Positions 1-6,558 of a stretch of DNA of 40,562 nt are shown piece by piece. Within the stretch, counting starts at the first letter, position 1, and every line of letters starts with the position of its first letter. Under the pieces are notes generated by a model that saw only the letters and a list, made by a program, of their open reading frames with translations, did no database searches and was not told the DNA's origin. The DNA lies in the NCBI GenBank assembly GCA_017881545.1, contig JADGQU010000002.1:1-40562 (forward strand), given 5' to 3'. The position numbers and the translations under genes are program-made. The stretch comes from Gemmatimonadaceae bacterium (lineage in GTDB: Bacteria > Gemmatimonadota > Gemmatimonadetes > Gemmatimonadales > Gemmatimonadaceae).

Positions 1-174
1 GATCCGCGCGCTGGCCGGGTGGCACCGCTTCCAGCGCGCTGACCAGTTGCTCGACGCGATCGGCCGTATGCGCCGCGCGCACCTGCGCGAACGTACGCCG
101 CCCCTCGCGATCGGCGAGAGCCGCAGTGAGCAATGCGGACGCCACGATGCGGGGGGCTGGCGCCTGCCCCAGGA
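1..174 (-). CDS. possible partial coding sequence running off the left edge
   Basis: On the minus strand one frame stays open from about 174 to the window edge. It has GC-rich third positions and a natural-looking composition (segments such as IVASALLTAALADREG and VEQLVSALEAVPPGQRAD). No ATG is present in this stretch. The only candidate starts are a GTG at 144-142 or a non-standard codon, and no ribosome binding site is clear. Two plus-strand frames are also open here, so direction is not certain. I do not recognise the product. Confidence 0.25.
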
Positions 175-175
175 C

Positions 176-210
176 ACAACAAGGGCCCGCTTTGGCGGGC
201 CCTATGTTGT
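176..210 (-). terminator. hairpin terminator downstream of tRNA-Cys
   Basis: The perfect 9-bp arms AGGGCCCGC (182-190) and GCGGGCCCT (195-203) surround a 4-base loop. They are extended by an outer ACAAC/GTTGT pairing at 176-180 and 206-210. The hairpin lies about 25 bases past the 3' end of the minus-strand tRNA-Cys and is followed on that strand by a moderately T-rich tail, so it most likely ends the tRNA transcript. The symmetry means it could also act on the other strand. Confidence 0.7.
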
Positions 211-234
211 TGTGTGCCAGACATCTCGACCGAG

Positions 235-306
235 AGGCGCCGGTCGGAATCGAACCGACGAATAGCAGATTTGCAGTCTGCCGCCTTACCACTTGGCCAC
301 GGCGCC
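235..306 (-). tRNA. tRNA-Cys (GCA anticodon)
   Basis: The reverse complement folds as a full cloverleaf of 72 bases. The acceptor stem is 7 bp (GGCGCCG with CGGCGCC). The anticodon loop CTGCAAA carries GCA, and the T arm contains GGTTCGAATCC. The discriminator base is U, the known identity element for cysteine tRNAs. The CCA end is not encoded (CTC follows), so CCA must be added after transcription. A terminator hairpin lies just downstream. No other tRNA gene is visible in the window. Confidence 0.96.
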
Positions 307-317
307 GTACCACAAAG

Positions 318-845
318 CTATCCGGTCCAGAGCCCCCAGAGCAATCGGGCCGCGAAGATGCCGAGCGCCAAGCCTGCAGCGAGTATCAACAACAGCACGA
401 TCACCGCGAGAACGATCGCGCCGGTCACCTTCCGCTTCTCACGATTGACCGCGCCGCCCGCAACGAGATGATGCTCCAGCAGCGACACGTTCTTCATGTT
501 CGCCTTCCACACCGCATCGAACACGTCGCCTACCGCTGGAACGGAGCCGACCAATGCATCGATCCCGACGTTCAACAGCATCCTCGCCAACGTGAACGAT
601 GGCACCTCGGCACGCGCTGCTTCGAGAACGATGTAGCCCGAGAGCACCGCGCCAATCATGTCACCAACCACCGGTACGAGTCCGATGATTGGGTCAAAGC
701 CAAACTTCCACCTCGTGCCCGGAACCGAGATGGAATTGTCGAGCAGCTTTGCCAGCACCCGCACACGATTGATCCGGCTTGCGGCGTCATCGCCGAAAAT
801 GCCCCGACTCGCCGGAAGTACAACCCTTGGCTGCGTCCTGCTCAT
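318..845 (-). CDS. DUF4112 family membrane protein
   Basis: The product is a 175-residue protein with the DUF4112 signature: a LAKLLDNSISVPGTRWKFG segment, then repeated GLVPVVGD / GSVPAVGD motifs in two similar halves (about residues 30-130). A strongly hydrophobic helix lies near the C-terminus (about 145-170). The family is widespread in bacteria and its function is unknown; a membrane location is inferred from the helix. I chose the ATG at 845-843 because it overlaps the stop codon of the upstream phosphatase gene (ATGA), which suggests translational coupling. A longer reading from 920 would lie inside that gene. The tRNA-Cys gene follows 11 bases after the stop. Confidence 0.85.
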   Translation of the reverse strand: MSRTQPRVVLPASRGIFGDDAASRINRVRVLAKLLDNSISVPGTRWKFGFDPIIGLVPVVGDMIGAVLSGYIVLEAARAEVPSFTLARMLLNVGIDALVGSVPAVGDVFDAVWKANMKNVSLLEHHLVAGGAVNREKRKVTGAIVLAVIVLLLILAAGLALGIFAARLLWGLWTG

Positions 846-3307
846 TGCGACACTTTGGCCTCGAGCGCCGACATTCGCGTCGGTCCTGGATAAGGCTTGT
901 CGCCCTTCATTGCGCTCCACAGGATACGGTTGAAGAGATCGTCGTTCGACATGTCTTCCTTTTCCAGCACCAGCTTCTTCGAAGCCTCGGCCAGCGCTCC
1001 TCGCGGCGGATTCTTTTCATCGAGCCGCACACTCGATCTGAGCGCGACATACGGCGTAAGATCCGGTGTCTTCTCCCAGATCTCCCGCAACGGACGCCCA
1101 TAGTGATCGAACTGGGACATGCGTCCCAGGCCGAGAATATCCTCGATCGTCGCCAGGACATCCGTGGTGTTGGCGAACCGGTGGAAAACCTTCCCTCTGT
1201 TGTAAGCTGAGATCACGAGCATCGGAGATCGATGCGAGTCTACGTGATCCGGGCCGTCCTGCGCATCATCCTCCAGCACGAACACCACGGTGCTCTTCCA
1301 GAACGGGCTCCTCGACAGGGCCTCGATAATTCTTCCCAGCGCGAGATCGTTGTCAGCCATGTAGGCCCGTGGTGTTGGCTTGCCTGCCTGCGCACCGGAC
1401 GTATGGTCGTTCGGAAGCGTGAGGATCTCGAGCGCCGGCAACTTTCCCGCTTGCACGAATTCCTGAAACTCCTTGAGCCACACATCGGCGCGCGCCTGGT
1501 CGGAAATGTCCAGATTCCATCCCGAATACGCGGGGTTTATGTGGCCGATCAGCGCTCGCTTTGTCGCCACTGCAGACACCGATGCGCCCGCTCCAGGCGG
1601 ATCGTCCGATTCGCTGACGAACTCGCCGTAGTCCCTGTAAGCAATCCCTGCACGTTCGGCGAGATTCCACAGATACCCGCTGGATCCCTCCGACACATCG
1701 TCATCGACCACGCGACCACGATTGAGTCCCTGGTAATCGTAGCTCCGCCCCCGACTTGAATAGTGGCTCGGTATCGTCTTCTCGGCGTAATCGGTCGCGT
1801 AGGCCCCCATCGACCAGTTGTGACCGTCCGGACTTACCTCGGCGTTCACGAAAAACCTGTCGAAGATTCCAAACCGCTCAGCGAGCGCATGATGATTGGG
1901 TGAAACCGGCCGCGGGAAGAAGACGAGCGATGTGTCACCATCTGCCTGCGGCAGGTCGCCGAAAACCTGATCGTAGGTCCGGTTTTCCTTGATGATGTAG
2001 ATCACGTGCTCGAACGGCGGATATTTTTTCTCACGTTGCGCGGAATTCCATCCGTTCGCCGCGGCAACGCGATTGGAGAATCCGTCGAGATCCCCACCGC
2101 TTGTTCTACCCGCGGGGATGACCGTCAGCGTCCCGCTCGTCTGTCCCAGAGTGTAGTCCCGGGTATGGGGCGGCATGCGCTGGCCGGGTTGCCAGTGCCC
2201 GATGTTGGATCCGGTGCCGCGTCCCTTTCCGTTCACGACAAAGACATCGCTCCCGTCCGCCACGACGGCTGACGGATACCAGCCTACCGGAATTCGTCCT
2301 GCCAGCTTGTCTCCGCCGGTCGCACCTGAAACCCCGGATGTCGATGCGGAGAGATTGAAGACTGCGACCGCATTGTTATCCGCCTCGGCTACGAGGAGGC
2401 GAGTACCGTTCGCCGAGAGTGCCAGCGCGTTGGGGGTACTTCCCTCGCCGGTCGCCGCCGGCGAAGCATCGTTGAGCGTGGTGATGACGCGTTGGCTACG
2501 AGTGTCGATGACGCTCACTCTGTCCGTGCTGCCCGAGACGACAAAGAGTCGTGATCCGTCCGTGCTGAGCAGCAGCGCCGATGGATGTCTTGCCACCGGG
2601 ATTCGTTTCCCCTCTCCGAGCGTTCCATTGGCCTGCGCCGGAAAAGCTGACACCGTAAACCCACCCCATGCGGACACGTACACCGTTCCATCGAGCCCGG
2701 CGACGACTCCGTACGGATACTTCTCCGTCGCCAGTCTTTGCACCACTCTACGCGAGGCGAGATCCACCACCGCCAGAGAATCGCCGAGGTTCTCCGCTGC
2801 ATAGAGCGTCCGTCCGTCGCGCGAGATCGCGATTCCGGCGGGATAGCGCGTCCCGCTCTTGTCTTTTTGCTTCACCGCCAATGCAATCGAATCCGCAAGG
2901 GTTGCCTGACCGGCTCGCCAGTCGAAACGATAGATGACATCCTCATTGCCGCCCGACACGTACAATGATTTCCCGTCCGGGCTGAACGTGATGCCGAGAA
3001 ACACGGCGGGAAGCGGAATTGTCTGAAGCAGTCGTCCGGACGATCTGTCGAGGACCTGGATGCCTTGCTCTCTCCAACCGTTGAGCAGCACGATCACGCG
3101 ATCCCTTTCGGGCGATAGCGTCATCGCCAGCGGCATCGAGCCCAGATCGTACGAGACTCCGGCGGGATCGAGTCGCGCCCCGGTTGGAAGACGCCGCACC
3201 CCCGATGGATCCTGACCCGAAATGGCCGCTTCAACTTGTGGGGACGGTGAGCCGCACGCGCTCGCAATGAGGGCGACTGCGAATAGACGGGTGAGTGTCG
3301 TTTTCAT
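842..3307 (-). CDS. secreted lipoprotein: YncE-like beta-propeller fused to alkaline-phosphatase-superfamily phosphoesterase
   Basis: The product is 821 residues. A lipoprotein signal peptide ends at Cys18 (IASAC), so the mature protein should be anchored outside the cytoplasmic membrane. Residues about 50-400 hold YVTN/YncE-type propeller repeats (LSPERDRVIVLLNG, FSPDGKSLYVSGG, LSTDGSRLFVVSG, LSANGTRLLVAEA). From about 430 a phosphoesterase domain begins with IIKENRTYDQVFGD (441-451), which carries the conserved Asn-Arg-Thr of this family, and ends near EDDAQDGPDHVDSHRSP. This two-domain fusion is known in bacteria and the substrate is not established. The ATG at 3307 is chosen over earlier in-frame starts because it opens the signal peptide. 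The gene overlaps DUF4112 downstream and is divergent from the GNAT gene, 51 bp away. Confidence 0.88.
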   Translation of the reverse strand: MKTTLTRLFAVALIASACGSPSPQVEAAISGQDPSGVRRLPTGARLDPAGVSYDLGSMPLAMTLSPERDRVIVLLNGWREQGIQVLDRSSGRLLQTIPLPAVFLGITFSPDGKSLYVSGGNEDVIYRFDWRAGQATLADSIALAVKQKDKSGTRYPAGIAISRDGRTLYAAENLGDSLAVVDLASRRVVQRLATEKYPYGVVAGLDGTVYVSAWGGFTVSAFPAQANGTLGEGKRIPVARHPSALLLSTDGSRLFVVSGSTDRVSVIDTRSQRVITTLNDASPAATGEGSTPNALALSANGTRLLVAEADNNAVAVFNLSASTSGVSGATGGDKLAGRIPVGWYPSAVVADGSDVFVVNGKGRGTGSNIGHWQPGQRMPPHTRDYTLGQTSGTLTVIPAGRTSGGDLDGFSNRVAAANGWNSAQREKKYPPFEHVIYIIKENRTYDQVFGDLPQADGDTSLVFFPRPVSPNHHALAERFGIFDRFFVNAEVSPDGHNWSMGAYATDYAEKTIPSHYSSRGRSYDYQGLNRGRVVDDDVSEGSSGYLWNLAERAGIAYRDYGEFVSESDDPPGAGASVSAVATKRALIGHINPAYSGWNLDISDQARADVWLKEFQEFVQAGKLPALEILTLPNDHTSGAQAGKPTPRAYMADNDLALGRIIEALSRSPFWKSTVVFVLEDDAQDGPDHVDSHRSPMLVISAYNRGKVFHRFANTTDVLATIEDILGLGRMSQFDHYGRPLREIWEKTPDLTPYVALRSSVRLDEKNPPRGALAEASKKLVLEKEDMSNDDLFNRILWSAMKGDKPYPGPTRMSALEAKVSQ

Positions 3308-3323
3308 CCGCCCAAAGATGGCA

Positions 3324-3358
3324 TTGACACCCGATTCTGCCAGTCTGATACTCCGCCA
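3324..3358 (+). promoter_or_regulatory. promoter of the GNAT gene, predicted leaderless
   Basis: TTGACA (3324-3329, perfect consensus), a 17-bp spacer and GATACT (3347-3352) are followed by six bases and then the ATG at 3359. The expected transcription start falls on or within a base of the start codon, and no ribosome binding site is present. It is the best promoter of this type in the window. Confidence 0.7.
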
Positions 3359-3862
3359 ATGCGTAGCACTTTGGTAAAGCCTCGGATTGTCCCGGCGACA
3401 AAAAAAGACATCCCCCTCATCCGCGAGCTCATCCTGGAGCTCGCGGAGTACGAGCGAGCGCTTCCGGGCGAAGTGCCGGTCACGGAGAAGGACCTGGCCA
3501 AGACCCTCTTCGGCAAGCACCCGGCTGCCGAAGTCCTGATCGCTTACCTCGGCGACGAGCCCGCCGGTTTTGCTCTTTTTTTCCACAACTATTCGACCTG
3601 GCTCGGCAAGCGCGGAATCTATCTGGAAGATCTCTTCGTCCGGCCGCCCGCGCGGAAGCACGGCATTGGCTTTGCCCTGTTGCGAGAGCTCGCGCGCATC
3701 GCACTCGAGCGCGATTGCGGCCGTCTGGACTGGTCGGTGCTCAACTGGAACGAGTTGGCGATCTCATTTTACAAGCGGATCGGCGCGAAACCCATGGACG
3801 ACTGGACGACATTCCGGCTCACCGGCGACGCTCTCGCCCACGTAGCCGGTGCGGAGAAATGA
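3359..3862 (+). CDS. GNAT family N-acetyltransferase, diamine-acetyltransferase-like
   Basis: This 167-residue GNAT fold protein opens with the typical beta1-alpha1 segment (IVPATKKDIPLIRELILELAEYE). Further on come a FFHNYSTWLGKRGIYLEDLFV segment and the acetyl-CoA loop region (KHGIGFALLRELARIA, about residues 100-115). The C-terminal pattern is WNELAISFYKRIGAKPMDDW. The HNYSTW...GIYLEDL and FYKRIGA stretches match the spermidine/diamine N1-acetyltransferase subgroup, so a polyamine or small-amine substrate is likely but not proven. The ATG at 3359 fits the promoter, which places the transcript start at the codon. The stop overlaps the ATG of the next gene (ATGA, 3859-3862). Confidence 0.85.
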   Translation: MRSTLVKPRIVPATKKDIPLIRELILELAEYERALPGEVPVTEKDLAKTLFGKHPAAEVLIAYLGDEPAGFALFFHNYSTWLGKRGIYLEDLFVRPPARKHGIGFALLRELARIALERDCGRLDWSVLNWNELAISFYKRIGAKPMDDWTTFRLTGDALAHVAGAEK

Positions 3863-4116
3863 TCTACGGTCGCAGGCCGCGGCAGTTGCTCGTCGTCTGG
3901 GGCGCATCACTTGTGTCGATCGCCCTCATTTACTGGCTCGAGTACAGCGCGCCCGCGCTCCACGAGCTGCTGTTGCCGTTCTACTGGATCATCCTTGCTC
4001 TCGCGTTCTACCTCACCTGGCGTTGGCTTCGCGCGAGGTCTCGCAAGGATCGAAGAGGGCAGGATCGCAGGCGCACAGATCGCCGCGATCGGGAAGACGA
4101 AACTACTTCGTCCTGA
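3859..4116 (+). CDS. small two-helix membrane protein
   Basis: This 85-residue protein has two predicted transmembrane helices (about residues 9-25 and 37-56, the second being LLLPFYWIILALAFYLTWRW). A very charged cytoplasmic-type tail follows, rich in Arg, Asp and Lys (RKDRRGQDRRRTDRRDRED). The start codon overlaps the stop of the acetyltransferase gene, so the two are cotranscribed and probably translationally coupled. I do not recognise a family. The arginine-rich tail after helix 2 predicts a cytoplasmic C-terminus. Confidence 0.7.
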   Translation: MIYGRRPRQLLVVWGASLVSIALIYWLEYSAPALHELLLPFYWIILALAFYLTWRWLRARSRKDRRGQDRRRTDRRDREDETTSS

Positions 4117-4258
4117 GTATCGATAGGGCAAAACCGGCCGGAATCGTTCTGCCGTGAAGGACTCTAGGCTAGATGTACACCCAACCCCGTTTCCATCTTG
4201 TTACGGGCATAAGCTATCCGTGGGTGTCGCCCGACGCTGTACGGCCGCCGGAAACTAA

Positions 4259-4645
4259 TCAGGCGTTGGTGGAGTCGCCGTGATTCCCGTATGGGGAGAA
4301 GCGAGATGCCGGCGGCAATCCGTATCCGGTCCGGCGCGTCGCGGCGTCGCCGCTGACATCGCCGAGCTCGGCAACTTTCTCGACGAAGATCTGCGTCAGC
4401 TCATCGACTCTGTCGTGAACGAGCATGTCGCTGGCGCGTGAGACTGTGGCCGCACGATGCGTGACATCGTCGATCGCCGCGCGCACAGCGTACGGGCCCT
4501 CTGCCGCGAGCATCCGCGAAACTGCGGCCGACGGGGCGAGCTCACCGACCAGGCATTGCACGAGAATTGCGCGAATGGCCGGCGGTTGCAGACCGTCGGT
4601 GAGACGAGTGATGGCTTCCGCTTCCATACCGATGCGACTGCTCAT
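4259..4645 (-). CDS. hypothetical protein
   Basis: The product is 128 residues from the ATG at 4645, or 122 from an internal ATG at 4627. It is a soluble, mostly helical, Ala/Val/Asp-rich protein with no signal peptide or clear motif. Its C-terminal 25 residues are low in hydrophobics and probably disordered. No family is recognised. It is divergent from the DUF6496 gene, with 113 bp between them, and the 142 bases before it (4117-4258) hold nothing I can identify. The coding call rests on length and composition only. Confidence 0.5.
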   Translation of the reverse strand: MSSRIGMEAEAITRLTDGLQPPAIRAILVQCLVGELAPSAAVSRMLAAEGPYAVRAAIDDVTHRAATVSRASDMLVHDRVDELTQIFVEKVAELGDVSGDAATRRTGYGLPPASRFSPYGNHGDSTNA

Positions 4646-4758
4646 ATCAGGGCGACTTGAGATGGGCGACCAAAGCTCGATCGACGCGTTGTTTCATTAG
4701 GCACAACACGCGCCAGACGGTTCAGGGTGCCAGAGTTCAGAAAAGCAGAGGGAGGAGA

Positions 4759-4995
4759 ATGGCTGCACGAAAATCTTCAGGCCGCCGGAAATACGGAAAG
4801 GCAGCTTCGAAGCGCGTCGAAAGCGCGATGCGGCGGAGAAAAAAGGGAACGCTCAAATCGGGAAGGAGCGGAAAAACAGTGAAGAGCCGGGAGCAGGCGA
4901 TCGCCATCGGCCTGTCCGAAGCGCGGAAGAAGGGCGCGAAGGTCCCTCGCCAGCGCACCGGAAAGAGTTCCGGGAGAAAAAAGCGGAGCCGCTGA
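4759..4995 (+). CDS. DUF6496 family basic protein
   Basis: The product is 78 residues and extremely rich in Lys and Arg. It has the DUF6496 core: a GTLKSGRSGKTVKSREQAIA segment followed by IGLSEARKKGAKVP, flanked by basic low-complexity ends (MAARKSSGRRKYGKA, GKSSGRKKRSR). Members are small, basic and of unknown role; nucleic-acid binding is likely from charge alone. The ATG at 4759 is fixed by a strong ribosome binding site (AGGGAGGAG, 4748-4757); an upstream in-frame ATG at 4657 lacks one. Two other basic, H1-like proteins occur in this window (13898 and 36918). Confidence 0.85.
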   Translation: MAARKSSGRRKYGKAASKRVESAMRRRKKGTLKSGRSGKTVKSREQAIAIGLSEARKKGAKVPRQRTGKSSGRKKRSR

Positions 4996-5042
4996 AGCCG
5001 CCCGAAAATTAGATAGTTAGTTAACTCGACTATTGCCTCGCC

Positions 5043-6404
5043 TCAGTACTTGGCGAGGTAGTTATCGAGCTCCCACTGCGAAACCTGGGTGATGTACTCC
5101 TCCCACTCGAGACGTTTCGCGGCAAGAAACTGGGCCGTAATGTGGCCACCCAGAGCTTCGGTGATCACATCGTCCTTCTCCAGCTCAGTGCACGCTTCCC
5201 CGAGATTGTGGGGCAAATCGTCGATCCGGAGACGGCGCTTCTCCCGGTGCGACATCTCCCAGATGTTGGTGTTCACCGGCTCCCGCGCATCGGCCTTGGT
5301 CGCGATGCCATCGAGCCCGGCAGCCAGCTGGACCGCCAGCGCCAGATAAGGATTAGCGGATGGATCTGGAATTCGGAGCTCGATTCTGGTCCCTGAGCCG
5401 CGACGATCGGGAATGCGGATCATCGGCGACCGGTTGCGCATCGACCAGGCCACGTTGACCGGCGCTTCAAAACCGGGCACCAGTCTCTTGTAGGAGTTTA
5501 CCAGTGGGTTGGTTATCGCGGTAAAGCCGCGAGCGTGTTTGAGCAGCCCCCCGATGTAGTGGAGCGCCGTGCTGGAAAGCTCCCACTCCGCCTTCTCGTC
5601 CCAGAAAGCGTTTTCCTTCCCGCGGAAAAGCGACTGATGGGTGTGCATGCCGCTTCCATTCTGTCCGAAAACCGGCTTCGGCATGAACGACGCGGTGAGT
5701 CCGAACGTCCGCGCGACATACTTCACCACGAATCGGAACGTCGTGATGTTATCCGCTGTCTTCAGCGCCTCTGCGTACCTGAAATCAATCTCGTGCTGGC
5801 CGTGCGCGACCTCGTGGTGTGCCGCTTCGACTTCGAATCCCATTCGCTCGAGCACATCGACGATCGCGCGCCGCGCATCTTCGCCGAGGTCCGCCGGCGC
5901 GAGATCGAAATAGGAGCCGACGTCATGCGTAATCGTCGAGGGCTCCTCGTCCGCCCGCGGCTTGAACATGAAGAACTCGGCTTCCATCCCCGCGTTCATC
6001 GTGTAGCCGAGCTTGGCGGCCCGGGCGATAACTTTCTTGAGAACTCCCCGCGGATCCCCGGCAAATGGATTTCCGTCAGGAGTGTTGATGTCGCAGATCA
6101 GCCTGGCAACGCGACTCTTCTCGTCACCCCAGGGGAATACCTGAAACGTGCTGAAATCCGGCGCCAGCAGCATGTCCGATTCCTCGATCCGGACGAACCC
6201 TTCGATCGAGGAGCCGTCGAACATCATGTCCCCCGCCAGCGCTTTCTCGAATTGCGATGCGGGGATCTCGACGTTCTTGTTGATGCCGAGGATGTCCGTG
6301 AATTGCAGTCTGAGGAAGCGGACGTTATTGGTGGTGGCGAGATCCAGGATGTCCTGGGCAGTGGCGCCTGAAGTGTCGGGAATCCGGGAGCGATGTCGGG
6401 GCAT
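5043..6404 (-). CDS. glnA: glutamine synthetase type I, alpha (Bacillus-like) subgroup
   Basis: It makes glutamine from glutamate, ammonia and ATP in the cytoplasm, as a dodecamer in known relatives. The 453 residues include MFDGSSIEGFVRIEESDM (61-78), the GSGMHTHQSL ATP-site region and NRSPMIRIPDRRGSGTRIE. It is shorter than the adenylylated enterobacterial enzyme. At the position of the adenylylated tyrosine loop it reads NIWEMSHREKR, with Trp in place of Tyr, so control by adenylylation is not expected. Arg72 matches the arginine known to set feedback inhibition in Bacillus GS, which points to feedback control instead. I chose the ATG at 6404 over 6440 because the promoter lies across the longer version. 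Confidence 0.95.
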   Translation of the reverse strand: MPRHRSRIPDTSGATAQDILDLATTNNVRFLRLQFTDILGINKNVEIPASQFEKALAGDMMFDGSSIEGFVRIEESDMLLAPDFSTFQVFPWGDEKSRVARLICDINTPDGNPFAGDPRGVLKKVIARAAKLGYTMNAGMEAEFFMFKPRADEEPSTITHDVGSYFDLAPADLGEDARRAIVDVLERMGFEVEAAHHEVAHGQHEIDFRYAEALKTADNITTFRFVVKYVARTFGLTASFMPKPVFGQNGSGMHTHQSLFRGKENAFWDEKAEWELSSTALHYIGGLLKHARGFTAITNPLVNSYKRLVPGFEAPVNVAWSMRNRSPMIRIPDRRGSGTRIELRIPDPSANPYLALAVQLAAGLDGIATKADAREPVNTNIWEMSHREKRRLRIDDLPHNLGEACTELEKDDVITEALGGHITAQFLAAKRLEWEEYITQVSQWELDNYLAKY

Positions 6405-6440
6405 TGCGGTGAACGTAGCCTTGTTGGCGAATTTTTGCAA
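6405..6440 (-). promoter_or_regulatory. promoter of glnA, predicted leaderless
   Basis: On the minus strand, TTGCAA (6440-6435), a 17-bp spacer and TACGTT (6417-6412) are followed by seven bases and then the ATG at 6404. There is no Shine-Dalgarno sequence. The layout equals that upstream of the aldo/keto reductase gene (TTGCAA-17-TAGCCT-7-ATG). Confidence 0.6.
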
Positions 6441-6558
6441 ATATCGCGCGAAAGTGCGCCAATTCCTTGCGTAATATTGCCCAATTAGCCAATTTGATCG
6501 CTCAAATGTGTCTGGTTTGCATCTTTCTGACTTACATTCTCATCAGCTCAGATTCCCT

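Noticed and set aside
126..893. 255-codon plus-strand open frame
   Set aside because: It runs through the terminator and the tRNA-Cys gene and opposite the DUF4112 gene, so it cannot be a real protein gene.
5535..6371. 278-codon plus-strand open frame opposite glnA
   Set aside because: Codon-position mirror of glnA; no promoter, ribosome binding site or recognisable domain.
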